Shown piece by piece: positions 8,782 through 16,514 of a stretch of 64,000 bases of DNA (positions within the stretch are counted from its first letter, which is position 1; every line of letters begins with the position of its first letter). The stretch lies in assembly GCF_016919385.1 (NCBI RefSeq), contig NZ_CP070351.1:868001-932000 (forward strand), in the 5' to 3' direction. This DNA is from Gordonia sp. PDNC005. GTDB lineage: Bacteria; Actinomycetota; Actinomycetes; Mycobacteriales; Mycobacteriaceae. The notes beneath the pieces are model-generated. The model made no database searches and was not told where the DNA came from. It saw nothing but the letters and a program-made list of their open reading frames with translations. Made by a program: the position numbers and the translations under genes.

Positions 8782-9912
8782 TCAACGAGCAGGAAGAGTT
8801 CCGGGCTCGGGGCCGACGTAGCGCGCAGCGGGGCGGATGATCTTGCCGTCGGCGGCTTGTTCGAGGATGTTCGCCGTCCAGCCGACAACACGGGCGACGG
8901 CGAATGTCGGCGTGAACATCTCCGGCGGCAGGCCGACCTCGCTCATGAGGACGCCGGCGTAGAATTCGACGTTCGCGTACAGGCGACGACCGGGCTTGAG
9001 TTCGTTGATCGCCGCCTCGATCTCGGCTTCGACCGCGGTGGCCTGCCGGACGAGAGGCGAGTCGTACCGTTGCTGCACAACACTTTTCAGCAGTTCTGAG
9101 CGCGGATCGTGTGTGCGGTAGACGGCGTGGCCGAAGCCCATGATGACGTCGCCGGATTCGATTCGACCGCGCACCCACTCGCGCGTGTTGGCGGGGTCGC
9201 CGATGTCGTCGAGTGCGGCGAGAGCCCGGCTCGGGGCACCGCCGTGCAGGGGACCGAGGAATGCGCCCAGTGCGCCGAGCACTGACGACGTCATATCCGA
9301 ACCGGTGGAGGCGACCACGCGGCCGGCGAATGTCGACGCGTTGAAGCCGTGGTCGATCGTGGTGATCAGGTAGGTGCGGAGCGAGTCGGCGGCGACGCGG
9401 TCGGTGGATCCGGTTGCCATGCGCAGGTAGTCGGAGACGTGATCTGCGTTCGGGTCGGCGTCGAGAACATCGAGCCCGAGCGCGATCCGATGGGCGGCGG
9501 CCAGCACGGTCGGGACAACGGCGGCTGCCCGTAGGGCGGCATCGACCCGTTTGTCCGGGGCGACGTCGAACAGCGGTCTGTCGTCGACACCCAGTGCCGC
9601 GAGGGCCACGCGAAGCGCCGCAAGAGGTTCCGTTGTCGGCGTGATCACTGACCGGAGAATGTCGACTGTCGCGCCGTCGATCACTCGGAGTTCGCCGACG
9701 CGACGCGCGAACGCTTCGGACTGTCCCGGCTCGGGAAGCGACCCGAACACCATCAGATGCCAGACATCCTCGAACGTGCAGGTGCGAGCGAGCTGCGTCG
9801 CGTCGAACTGGCGGTAGTGGTAAAAACCCTCCTCACCTCGGACGTCCCCGATCTCTGTGTCGGTGACGATGACATTCTTGAGTCCTCTCGGGACGGTGAT
9901 CGGTGTGCTCAT
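8782..9912 (-). CDS. citA: Citrate synthase 2 (CitA-type)
   Basis: The 376-residue protein is a type II citrate synthase condensing acetyl-CoA with oxaloacetate. It keeps the two histidine-bearing motifs GPLHGGAP and MGFGHAVY-x-x-x-DPR, and a C-terminal FAVARVVGW segment. The ATG at 9912 (MSTPITVPRGLKNV) is preferred over an in-frame start 28 codons earlier, because the longer version would run into the regulatory repeats shared with the divergent gene. It resembles M. tuberculosis Rv0889c. It is divergent from a DNA-binding citrate-synthase homologue 41 bases away, a likely regulator. Confidence 0.88.
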   Translation of the reverse strand: MSTPITVPRGLKNVIVTDTEIGDVRGEEGFYHYRQFDATQLARTCTFEDVWHLMVFGSLPEPGQSEAFARRVGELRVIDGATVDILRSVITPTTEPLAALRVALAALGVDDRPLFDVAPDKRVDAALRAAAVVPTVLAAAHRIALGLDVLDADPNADHVSDYLRMATGSTDRVAADSLRTYLITTIDHGFNASTFAGRVVASTGSDMTSSVLGALGAFLGPLHGGAPSRALAALDDIGDPANTREWVRGRIESGDVIMGFGHAVYRTHDPRSELLKSVVQQRYDSPLVRQATAVEAEIEAAINELKPGRRLYANVEFYAGVLMSEVGLPPEMFTPTFAVARVVGWTANILEQAADGKIIRPAARYVGPEPGTLPAR

Positions 9913-9929
9913 GACACGAGTGTGGCGCT

Positions 9930-9962
9930 GTTGATCAATGTCTGCAATGTTGATTGAATCAA
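9930..9962. promoter_or_regulatory. Paired operator-like repeats between citA and the HTH-citrate synthase gene
   Basis: GTTGAT occurs at 9930-9935 and again at 9949-9954, 19 bases apart and so on the same DNA face. The first copy sits in the palindrome TTGATCAA (9931-9938), the second in TTGAT-TGA-ATCAA (9950-9962). They fill the short gap between the two divergent start codons, so a protein bound here would affect both genes. Confidence 0.6.
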
Positions 9963-11045
9963 CGCGTGGACAGGTGGATAACAACGTCGGAGGCATCGGC
10001 GCGGCTGGGAGTGAAGCGCGGAACGCTGTACTCGTACGTGAGCAGGGGAGTGCTGACGTCGCGGCGGATGCCGGGGCAGGCGGAGTCGCTGTTCGACCGC
10101 ACCGAGGTCGACTCGCTCGCGGCGGCCAAACACGACGGCCGCCGCGCCGGCGACCGCCTCCTTCGGTTCCGGGCCGTCGCGACTCGCGTGTCGACGATCA
10201 GCGATGACCGACTCCTGTTGCGCGGCACCGACATCACCGACATCTGCGCGACGATGGACTTCGCCGCGGCGGCGCGATTCGTGCTCGACGTCGAAACTCC
10301 TGCGCCGCCCGCTCCGGTGGATCTGAGCATCGTCGAACAGGTCCCTGTGGAACGCCGCATCCCGTTGACCGTAGCGCTGATCGCAGCCAATGATCCGCTG
10401 CGCGCCGACCGTACCGACGCTGCTGCCCGTGTGCTCGGGGTGCTTCCGGTGCTGGCGAAGGCGGTCCCGGAGATCGACCTGACACACCCCTGGGTGGATC
10501 TCCTCGTCACGACGCTCATCGACAACGGTCTGGCGGCGTCGACGACTGCGGCGCGGGTCGCGGCGTCGGCGCGGGCGGGCGTCTTCGACTCGCTCCTTGC
10601 CGGGTACGCCGCGCTGTCGGGGCCGTTGCACGGCGGTGCGCCTGCGTCCGCGTACTCCCTGGTCGAGGCCGTGCGCGGTGGCGTCGATGTGGATCGCGGG
10701 ATCGCGGACGCGGTCGTCGACGGGCGTCTGCCCGGGTTCGGCCACGTGATCTACGGGGGCGATGATCCGCGCGCACGCATTGTGCTCGATCGCCTGCGCG
10801 CCGACCGGCCGGAGTCGGCGGCGCTGGCCGCGGCGGAGGCGATCATCGCGCGCGCCGGACGCCCGGTGAACGTCGACCTGGCGAGTGCCGTTGTTGCACT
10901 CGAGTTGGGTCTGGGGTCGCGAGCCGGGGAGGTCCTGTTCCAGTACGGCCGTACGGTCGGGATGGCGGCACACGTCGTCGAAGAGTACGGCGAGGCGCCG
11001 CTGCGGTGGCGCGGAAGCAACACCGGGCAGGGGAGGCAGGCATGA
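9954..11045 (+). CDS. Helix-turn-helix domain fused to a citrate synthase-like protein
   Basis: The 363-residue product joins an N-terminal excisionase/MerR-like helix-turn-helix (about residues 9-60, with TTSEASARLGVKRGTLYSYV) to a citrate-synthase fold carrying GPLHGGAP and GFGHVIYGGDDPRA. The start is TTG 9954, or GTG 9966; the GTG gives MDRWITTSEASARLG. The architecture and the divergent position next to citA suggest a metabolite-sensing regulator that still binds citrate-cycle ligands, perhaps autoregulated through the palindromes at its own start. Whether it is catalytically active cannot be decided by eye. It overlaps the next gene by four bases. Confidence 0.8.
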   Translation: MNQRVDRWITTSEASARLGVKRGTLYSYVSRGVLTSRRMPGQAESLFDRTEVDSLAAAKHDGRRAGDRLLRFRAVATRVSTISDDRLLLRGTDITDICATMDFAAAARFVLDVETPAPPAPVDLSIVEQVPVERRIPLTVALIAANDPLRADRTDAAARVLGVLPVLAKAVPEIDLTHPWVDLLVTTLIDNGLAASTTAARVAASARAGVFDSLLAGYAALSGPLHGGAPASAYSLVEAVRGGVDVDRGIADAVVDGRLPGFGHVIYGGDDPRARIVLDRLRADRPESAALAAAEAIIARAGRPVNVDLASAVVALELGLGSRAGEVLFQYGRTVGMAAHVVEEYGEAPLRWRGSNTGQGRQA

Positions 11046-11275
11046 CCGACGCACAGGTGGTGGCCGTGACTGTGAAGCCGAACAGTCGGAAGGGACCTCT
11101 CGTCGAGGTGGCCGACGACGGATCGATCACGGTCTTCGTGCGTGAACCGGCCGTCGAGGGGAAGGCGACGAAGGCCGTCGGAGTGGTGCTCGCCAAGCAT
11201 TTTGGCGTACCGAAGTCGAGGGTCGACTTGGTCAGCGGCGCGACGTCGCGAATCAAGAGGTTCCGAATCGGTTGA
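11042..11275 (+). CDS. DUF167 (YggU) family protein
   Basis: This 77-residue protein has the small alpha/beta DUF167 fold, with VKPNSRKGP near the N-terminus and the typical GKATKAVGVVLAKHFGVPKS and VSGATSRIKRF segments. Its function is not known. The ATG overlaps the TGA of the HTH-citrate synthase gene (ATGA), so the two are probably co-translated. Confidence 0.85.
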   Translation: MTDAQVVAVTVKPNSRKGPLVEVADDGSITVFVREPAVEGKATKAVGVVLAKHFGVPKSRVDLVSGATSRIKRFRIG

Positions 11276-11355
11276 ACCGAAAATCGATGGACACGCGGGA
11301 CTCCCGGTTGTTAGCGTCGTCGACGACCGTGCATCAGCGTGAGGAGGTGGTACCC

Positions 11356-11406
11356 GTGAATGTTTCGACAAGGGTGCTCCCCGCAGGAGTCACGGTCGGG
11401 CGATAG
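11356..11406 (+). CDS. Possible 16-codon upstream ORF
   Basis: A GTG at 11356 follows a strong ribosome binding site (GAGGAGGT, seven bases away) and opens MNVSTRVLPAGVTVGR before a TAG. It ends 47 bases before the hydrolase gene. The strong site in front of so short a frame suggests a leader peptide or uORF rather than chance, but there is no homology evidence. Confidence 0.4.
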   Translation: MNVSTRVLPAGVTVGR

Positions 11407-11453
11407 GTCGTCCGCGGAGCGCCGTTTCACGCACTCTGCAAAGGACTTCAGCC

Positions 11454-12173
11454 ATGCACTTCACTTCTCAATCGCGCACAGACGGCTTCGTTGAACGCGA
11501 CTTCGTTGTCGGCGACATCCCCGGCATTCTGTGGACGCCCGAGAATCCCGACCGTCCGACACCGCTGATCCTTCTCGGCCAGCCGGGCGGACTCGACCGG
11601 ATGCGGCCGCGGCTAGCGGCGCGTGCCCGATCGTCCGCTGGATTCGCCTGCGCCACCATCGAGCTCCCCGGCAGTGGCGGTCGTCCACGGCTGCCCGACG
11701 TCGATCGCGCACGCCGTGATCTGTGGGATGCCGTAGAGGACGGACGTTCGGTCGGCGAGATCGTCGAACGGCTGATCCCGCCGCTCGTCGATGCGGCAGT
11801 ACCGGAATGGCAGGCAGTGCTGGATGCACTGCTCGAACTTCCGGACATCGATGGCCCCGTCGGTCTCTCCGGCGGCGTGATCGCTGTCGCGGTACGGCTG
11901 GCACTGGTCGATCCGCGGGTCGTCGCCGCTACGTTGTTCGCCGGAAGTTACGTTCCCGCAGCGACATTCGACGAAGCACGTCGTCTGACGATCCCGCTCC
12001 ACATGCTTCTGCAGTGGGACGATGCGGGCAACGATCGGCAGATGGCGCTTGATCTCTTCGACGCGTTCGGCTCGGCGGAGAAGGGGCTCCACGCGAACAT
12101 GGGCGGGCACACCGGCGTACCCGAGTACGAGGGAGAGTCCGCTTTGCGCTTCTTCGAACGGCATCTGCGCTAG
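11454..12173 (+). CDS. Alpha/beta-hydrolase
   Basis: The 239-residue protein fits an alpha/beta-hydrolase. Its nucleophile elbow is GLSGG (Ser139), acidic candidates lie at QWDD (about residue 188), and His219 in MGGHTGVPE completes a likely triad. The LLGQPGGLDRM segment (about 40-50) supplies the oxyanion-hole region. There is no signal peptide. AAAGGA lies eight bases before the ATG. It ends seven bases before the retron RNA, but nothing in the fold suggests a retron effector; enzymes like this are common in this order. The substrate is unknown. Confidence 0.75.
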   Translation: MHFTSQSRTDGFVERDFVVGDIPGILWTPENPDRPTPLILLGQPGGLDRMRPRLAARARSSAGFACATIELPGSGGRPRLPDVDRARRDLWDAVEDGRSVGEIVERLIPPLVDAAVPEWQAVLDALLELPDIDGPVGLSGGVIAVAVRLALVDPRVVAATLFAGSYVPAATFDEARRLTIPLHMLLQWDDAGNDRQMALDLFDAFGSAEKGLHANMGGHTGVPEYEGESALRFFERHLR

Positions 12174-12180
12174 CGTCGAC

Positions 12181-12339
12181 GGCGAGAGCAGGCGGCGCGA
12201 GAGGGATCGATGATCCGTCTCAGGGGCTACCCCTGGGTTCATGCACTGCACGGCACTGCGTCGCACGCAGGTCGGCACACTCCGTGTGCTCGACTGCGCG
12301 CCGAGGACGACAAGTCCAGGTCGCGTCGCCTGCCTCGCT
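12181..12339 (+). ncRNA. Candidate retron msr-msd RNA
   Basis: Bases 12181-12200 pair with 12321-12339 in a 19-pair a1/a2 stem (17 Watson-Crick pairs, two G-U pairs, one bulged A at 12187). Inside are small hairpins GGATC-GAT-GATCC (12204-12216) and CAGGGG-CTA-CCCCTG (12221-12235), then a larger hairpin at 12263-12301 whose core pairs GTCG/GCACAC with GTGTGC/CGAC around a TCC loop. This is the layout of a retron: a1, msr hairpins, long msd hairpin, a2, then the RT gene. The a1 end reads GCGAGAGG, the same eight bases that follow the branching region of retron Ec86 as I recall it. The RT start lies 18 bases after a2. Confidence 0.82.
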
Positions 12340-12357
12340 TGGGGGAAGGGAGGACCA

Positions 12358-13656
12358 TTGGGGGCCGGATTCTCGCGCCCGCGGCGATTCACCGCGCGCG
12401 AGGCGACGATGATGGCGGGCGCGATCGCTCAGCGACTCACGCGCGTCCGCGGCAGCGACCTCGGTCCGGAGTGGACACGGCCGGAGCTGTCCGACCTGCT
12501 GATGCGGGTGGTGTCACCTGCCGACGCGGAAGAAGTGGCTCGCGCGATCCTCGAGGCGTTCCCCGTGCCGCCGTCCAATCCCGGCGAGGCGATCCGGGAA
12601 TTGATCGACGCGATGCGTGCCGAGCCGTACGCGTTCGTCGCGGACCCGCACGTGTCGTCGCCGGTCTTCGGCGCACGGCAGATCGCCGACGTCGAGATGT
12701 TGGCCGCGTGGCAGAACATGTCCCTGCCAGAGCTCGACTGGTTCGCCGCTCGTGGACGTCGCTCGAAACGACTTCCAGAGCGGCTGCGGCACTATCGGGT
12801 GTGGCGGATACCCAAGGCGCACGGTGGGTTCCGGATCATCGAGGCGCCGAAGGAACGGCTCGCGACCGTGCAGCGCCGCATCCTCGACGACGTCCTCGCC
12901 GCCGTCCCTCCGCATCCGGCGGCCCACGGTTTCATCCGCGGTCGTTCGGCGGTCTCGTTCGCAGGCCCGCATTCACTGCACGACACGGTGGTCCGGATCG
13001 ATCTGAAGAACTGCTTCGAGCACGCGAACTACCGACGAGTGAAAGCGGTGTTCACGGCGATCGGGTACTCGCCGGGCGTCTGTGAGTACCTCGCCGCACT
13101 CTGCACGACCACCTGCTCCATCGACGATGCTGCCCGGCTGGACCCGTTCCAAGCCGCATTGCTGAGGGAACGTCACCTCCCTCAGGGCGCGCCGACGTCG
13201 CCTGCGTTGCTGAATCTGATTCTGCGGCGCATGGACATCCGCATCGCGGGCTTCGCCGCGAAGAACAACCTCGCATACACGCGGTACGGCGACGATCTGG
13301 CGCTCTCCGGTGACGACATCGACGCGAAGCTGGTGACGTGGGTGGTCTCGTCGATCGTGCACGATGAAGGCTTCCGAGTGCATCCGGACAAGCTCCGGGT
13401 GATGGGCGATCACCAGCGCCAGCAGTTGGCGGGGCTCGTCGTCAACGCGGGGCCGCGTGCCAGACGTGGCGATTTCGACGCGCTGAAGGCGTTGCTGCAC
13501 AACGCTGTTCGAGGCGGCGGTGAATCGCAGAACAGCGAGGGGCGACGCGACTTCCGGGGATACGTCTATGGCCGGATCGGATGGGTGTCGACGGGTTCGC
13601 CGAGCAGGCGACGCAAGCTCATGGCGCTCGCCGCACAGGTCGACTGGTCGGCCTAA
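12358..13656 (+). CDS. Retron-type reverse transcriptase
   Basis: This is an RNA-directed DNA polymerase of the retron class. TTG 12358 follows AGGGAGGA and gives 432 residues; ATG 12409 would give 415. From the TTG: HYRVWRIPKAHGG (about 144-156), AHGFIRGRS (189-197), a retron NAxxH-like motif read as FAGPH (201-205), catalytic Asp in VVRIDLKNCF (Asp215), LPQGAPTSPALLN (274-286), the active-site YGDD (310-313), and QLAGLVVN (356-363) at the place of the retron VTG triplet. About 90 residues precede the first RT motif with no domain I recognise. It follows the structured RNA directly. The stop overlaps the converging trmL stop. No obvious effector gene is adjacent. Confidence 0.9.
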   Translation: MGAGFSRPRRFTAREATMMAGAIAQRLTRVRGSDLGPEWTRPELSDLLMRVVSPADAEEVARAILEAFPVPPSNPGEAIRELIDAMRAEPYAFVADPHVSSPVFGARQIADVEMLAAWQNMSLPELDWFAARGRRSKRLPERLRHYRVWRIPKAHGGFRIIEAPKERLATVQRRILDDVLAAVPPHPAAHGFIRGRSAVSFAGPHSLHDTVVRIDLKNCFEHANYRRVKAVFTAIGYSPGVCEYLAALCTTTCSIDDAARLDPFQAALLRERHLPQGAPTSPALLNLILRRMDIRIAGFAAKNNLAYTRYGDDLALSGDDIDAKLVTWVVSSIVHDEGFRVHPDKLRVMGDHQRQQLAGLVVNAGPRARRGDFDALKALLHNAVRGGGESQNSEGRRDFRGYVYGRIGWVSTGSPSRRRKLMALAAQVDWSA

Positions 13657-14141
13657 ACGGCGCCGTCGAACCCGTTCTGCCGCCACGCTTCGTAGAGGGC
13701 GACGCTCGTGGCGTTAGCGAGATTCATCGACCGGCGCCCCGCAAGCATGGGTATCCGCAACTGCTCGGTGACATGCGGGTCGTTGAGGACATCGTCGGGC
13801 AGCCCGGTCGGCTCGGGACCGAACAGGAGGACGTCGCCGGAGCGATAGTCGACGTCGGTGTGGAACTTCGACGCGTGCGCCGTGTACGCGAATACCCGCT
13901 CGGGCTGGAGGACATCCCACGCGGCATCGAGGTTCTTGTGAACGGTCACGTTCGCCATCTCGTGGTAGTCGAGGCCGGCGCGCTTGACCTGCGTGTCCGT
14001 CATGGTGAAGCCGAGCGGCTCGATCAGATGCAGCTCGCATCCCGTGTTCGCCGCGATCCGAATCGCGTTGCCCGTATTCGGGGGGATGCAGGGCTGATAG
14101 TACATGATCTTCAGGGAGAAACGATTAGGAGCGTCGACCAT
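13653..14141 (-). CDS. trmL: tRNA (cytidine/uridine-34 2'-O)-methyltransferase TrmL
   Basis: This 162-residue SPOUT-fold enzyme methylates the wobble nucleotide of certain leucine tRNAs. The family motifs IPPNTGNAIR (near the N-terminus), FGPEPTGLPDDV and the knot segment RIPMLAGRRSMNLANATSVA are intact. The chosen ATG at 14141 shares bases with the ATG of the integrase on the other strand (CATG). The first residues, MVDAPNRFSLKI, precede the point where other TrmL proteins usually start, so the start codon may have been supplied by the inserted element. It converges with the RT gene. Confidence 0.9.
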   Translation of the reverse strand: MVDAPNRFSLKIMYYQPCIPPNTGNAIRIAANTGCELHLIEPLGFTMTDTQVKRAGLDYHEMANVTVHKNLDAAWDVLQPERVFAYTAHASKFHTDVDYRSGDVLLFGPEPTGLPDDVLNDPHVTEQLRIPMLAGRRSMNLANATSVALYEAWRQNGFDGAV

Positions 14142-14145
14142 GACA
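14095..14145. other. Inferred left attachment site (attL) of the integrated element
   Basis: The serine integrase starts at 14140, directly at the 5' end of trmL. Large serine integrases usually lie beside their own attachment site, so the left junction should be within about 50 bases of this point. GCGTCGACC at 14131-14139 is repeated exactly at 26152-26160 near the expected right end and is my best core candidate, but nine bases in GC-rich DNA is weak support. Confidence 0.4.
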
Positions 14146-15681
14146 GGAACGATACGGGTACTTGGTAGGGTCCGGCTGTCTCGGACCACGGAGGAGTCCA
14201 CCTCCGTGGAGCGACAGCGTGAGGTCGTCGAACAATGGGCGTCGATGCACGACGCTCAGATCGTCGGATGGGCGATCGACGACGGTGTGTCGGGGTCGGT
14301 CGATCCGTTCCACACCCCGTCGCTCGGGCCGTGGCTCACCGATCCGGAGAAGATCGGGCAGTACGACGCTGTCGTTGCGTGGAAGTTGGATCGGCTGGGT
14401 CGATCCGCCGTCCTGTTGAGCAAACTGTTCGGATGGGCGGACGACAACGGGAAAACGCTCGTATCAGTCTCTGAGTCGATCGACCTGTCGACGTGGTCGG
14501 GTCGAATGCTGGCATCGGTGATAGCGGGTCTGGCAGAGGGAGAGCTAGAGGCGATCAGGGAACGTCAGGTCTCCTCGCGTGCCAAGCTCCGAGAACTCGG
14601 TAGATGGGCAGGCGGGACATTCCCGTACGGGTACGTGCCAGTACGGGTCAACGACGGAGCGGGGTGGAGGCTCGAAGTCGACCCCGTTGGGCGCTCGGTG
14701 ATTCAGTCGATTGTCGATGATGTGATCGAAGGTCGGGGAGTGCCGTACGCGATCAAGCGTCTGAACGACGCAGGGACGTTGATTCCGACGGAGCACAAGA
14801 AGTCTCTTCGGGGAGGTTCGCCTGACACTTCGAAGCGTTGGGTTCAACAGACCGTCCGGCAACTCCTCCGGAGCCAAGCTCTCCTCGGGTACTCGACGAA
14901 GGCAGGAGCCACCGTACGGGACGAGAACGGGGATCCGGTGATGATCGGGGAGCCGCTGATCTCGCTCGCTGAGTTCGAGCGAGTGCAGAAGATGACCGAG
15001 AAGAAGATGACGTACGACCGACGTGAGATCCCGTACCCGCTCACCGGGATTGTCGTCTGTCCTGGGTGCCGTCGTCCGTTGCATCACTCGAAGACGCAGA
15101 CGAAGAGGACGATGAAGTCAGGTGAACCGAAGGTCTACGAGTTCGTGTACCTCATCCACCCTGACGAATACAAAGATCAGTGTGAGTACGGGCGGTCTAC
15201 TCCGATCCCGTTGGACTACGCGGAGCTGTTCGTCGAGGAGTTGTTCCTCGACGAGGTTGGAGACCTCCCGGTCGTCGAACGGGTCTGGGTACCCGGCGAT
15301 TCTCGGGACGAGGAGATACGCGCAGCTGTAGCTGCTCTCGACGAGTTGCAAGCGTTGATCGGGACGATGTCGTCGGAGACTGCGAAACAGCGCCTTCGAT
15401 CGCAGATCAAAGCGAAAGACGCCGAACTCTCGACGCTCGAAGCGTCTCCCCGGGTCGAAGCGCACTGGGAATACAAAGCAGTCGGTGGGACGTACCGCGA
15501 TCGGTGGCAGTCGTCGACCCCGGAGGATCGCCGCTCGCTGCTCCTTCGCTCTGGGATCACGTTCACCCTCAGGCTCGATACAGGTGGTAAGCGCAGGACG
15601 AAGTCAGCGCCGGGAGTGACTTACGGTGAGATCCTGGTTCCTGCCGACTTGCGGGAACGTCTCGGGATCTCGGTGTCCTGA
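14140..15681 (+). CDS. int: Large serine integrase
   Basis: The 513-residue recombinase has an N-terminal resolvase domain with the nucleophile Ser14 in VRLSRTTEES, and VAWKLDRLGRS with its conserved arginines. A recombinase domain (about 150-270, YAIKRLNDAGTLIPT) follows, then a zinc ribbon opened by CPGCRRPL with later Cys near DQCEYGRS, a coiled-coil stretch (EEIRAAVAALDELQALI) and a basic tail. It directs site-specific integration, normally one-way without a directionality factor. The ATG at 14140 follows AGGAG (14127-14131); an in-frame ATG at 14104 would lie inside trmL. Confidence 0.95.
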   Translation: MTGTIRVLGRVRLSRTTEESTSVERQREVVEQWASMHDAQIVGWAIDDGVSGSVDPFHTPSLGPWLTDPEKIGQYDAVVAWKLDRLGRSAVLLSKLFGWADDNGKTLVSVSESIDLSTWSGRMLASVIAGLAEGELEAIRERQVSSRAKLRELGRWAGGTFPYGYVPVRVNDGAGWRLEVDPVGRSVIQSIVDDVIEGRGVPYAIKRLNDAGTLIPTEHKKSLRGGSPDTSKRWVQQTVRQLLRSQALLGYSTKAGATVRDENGDPVMIGEPLISLAEFERVQKMTEKKMTYDRREIPYPLTGIVVCPGCRRPLHHSKTQTKRTMKSGEPKVYEFVYLIHPDEYKDQCEYGRSTPIPLDYAELFVEELFLDEVGDLPVVERVWVPGDSRDEEIRAAVAALDELQALIGTMSSETAKQRLRSQIKAKDAELSTLEASPRVEAHWEYKAVGGTYRDRWQSSTPEDRRSLLLRSGITFTLRLDTGGKRRTKSAPGVTYGEILVPADLRERLGISVS

Positions 15682-15877
15682 GAGTGTTCTGAGTATTTCG
15701 AATCAGACGTAGACCTTCACTCGTCGTCGGGATACGTTGTCAGCATCTGAAGGAATCGCGGCGTCACAACCCGCACCCGTCCTCGGGTCACCCCCCCCCG
15801 AGTGAGAACGAAAGGTTTGCACCGTCCGGCGTGAAGTATCCGCCGTGTTTCGCTGCTGTCCTCGGGAGTTCAGATGC

Positions 15878-16111
15878 TCAATCAACACACCTAGCTGATT
15901 CCGTCGGCTGCAGCTCGTCGCGTATCGCGACGAGCGTCTGATCGATTCGCGCAAGGACTCCGACGGGGATCTCGACCTCCCCGTCGTGGCACGGACACCC
16001 GTCGTTCTCGCAGTCGCTCACGAACACAGACTTCGGGAGTCGTCGGAATACACGTAGTTCGGACGCTAGAAGACACCGTAATGCCTCTAGATTCAATGCT
16101 GACGGCCTCAA
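15878..16111 (-). CDS. Small hypothetical protein, possible Cys/His cluster
   Basis: A minus-strand frame of up to 77 codons (TTG start at 16111, several other starts possible) contains VSDCENDGCPCHDGEVEIPVG followed by a helix-like LARIDQTLVAIRDELQ. The Cys/His cluster and the regular helix look like a real small protein, but the start is unclear. The end of the frame holds a perfect 10-bp hairpin (GCTCGTCGCG/CGCGACGAGC, 15912-15934). No function can be assigned. Confidence 0.4.
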   Translation of the reverse strand: MRPSALNLEALRCLLASELRVFRRLPKSVFVSDCENDGCPCHDGEVEIPVGVLARIDQTLVAIRDELQPTESARCVD

Positions 16112-16173
16112 TCATCAAATGGCACCAAGGGGTGTGCCGCTATTCAATTCCAGCCTTAGAAAGGAGGGTGAAC

Positions 16174-16299
16174 ATGACCAACCTCGACCCCGATCAGATC
16201 GGGTGGTTACAGATCGATGACCAGATCGGCTATTGGATAACCGTCGAGCAATTCCACGCCGTAGCTCGATCCCAGAGTGACTATTCCCTCGCTGGCTGA
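16174..16299 (+). CDS. 41-residue protein related to the small protein encoded before folD
   Basis: The ATG follows a strong AAAGGAGGGTGAAC site. The product contains WLQIDD, ITVEQF and HAVARSQ. Over 31 residues it is identical at 20 positions to the 52-residue product of 26372-26530 on the other side of the element: shared L-D-P, W-x-Q-I-D-D, G, T-V-E and A-V-A-R-S-Q. No enzyme motif is seen. The compact acidic and aromatic pattern suggests a small binding module. Its role is unknown. Confidence 0.75.
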   Translation: MTNLDPDQIGWLQIDDQIGYWITVEQFHAVARSQSDYSLAG

Positions 16300-16316
16300 T
16301 TGAACGAAGGAACAAA

Positions 16317-16493
16317 TTGAACTACCCGGCCAAGGGTGATCGACTCCCGTTGTGGGCGATCGTCAGAGCGCTAGATATGCCGGAGACCAAAGTCCTCGAA
16401 CTCGACAGGCTTGGACTCCCTCTTACAAACGATGGGCAGTACACGACCCGATCAGGATTCCGGTCGGTCGTGCTTCGTGCTGCCGACTCATAA
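16317..16493 (+). CDS. 58-residue putative DNA-binding or excisionase-like protein
   Basis: TTG 16317 follows GAAGGAA and opens 58 codons to a TAA. The sequence includes LPLWAIVRALDMPETKVLEL and a basic TRSGFRSVVLRAA tail, compatible with a short helix-turn-helix of the kind seen in excisionases and small regulators of mobile elements. It lies between the 41-residue protein and the replication protein on the same strand with tight spacing, so it belongs to the left-end operon. Function is inferred from size and position only. Confidence 0.55.
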   Translation: MNYPAKGDRLPLWAIVRALDMPETKVLELDRLGLPLTNDGQYTTRSGFRSVVLRAADS

Positions 16494-16514
16494 TCTTTAG
16501 GAACCACCGACTAG

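Noticed and set aside
11454..12173. Alpha/beta-hydrolase as the retron effector
   Set aside because: It has a strong own ribosome site, a complete hydrolase fold common in this order, and nothing linking it to the retron except position.
15703..15954. Minus-strand gene after the integrase
   Set aside because: It crosses a C9 run and stop-flanked non-coding sequence, is Arg/Ser-rich and overlaps the better-supported Cys-containing small frame.
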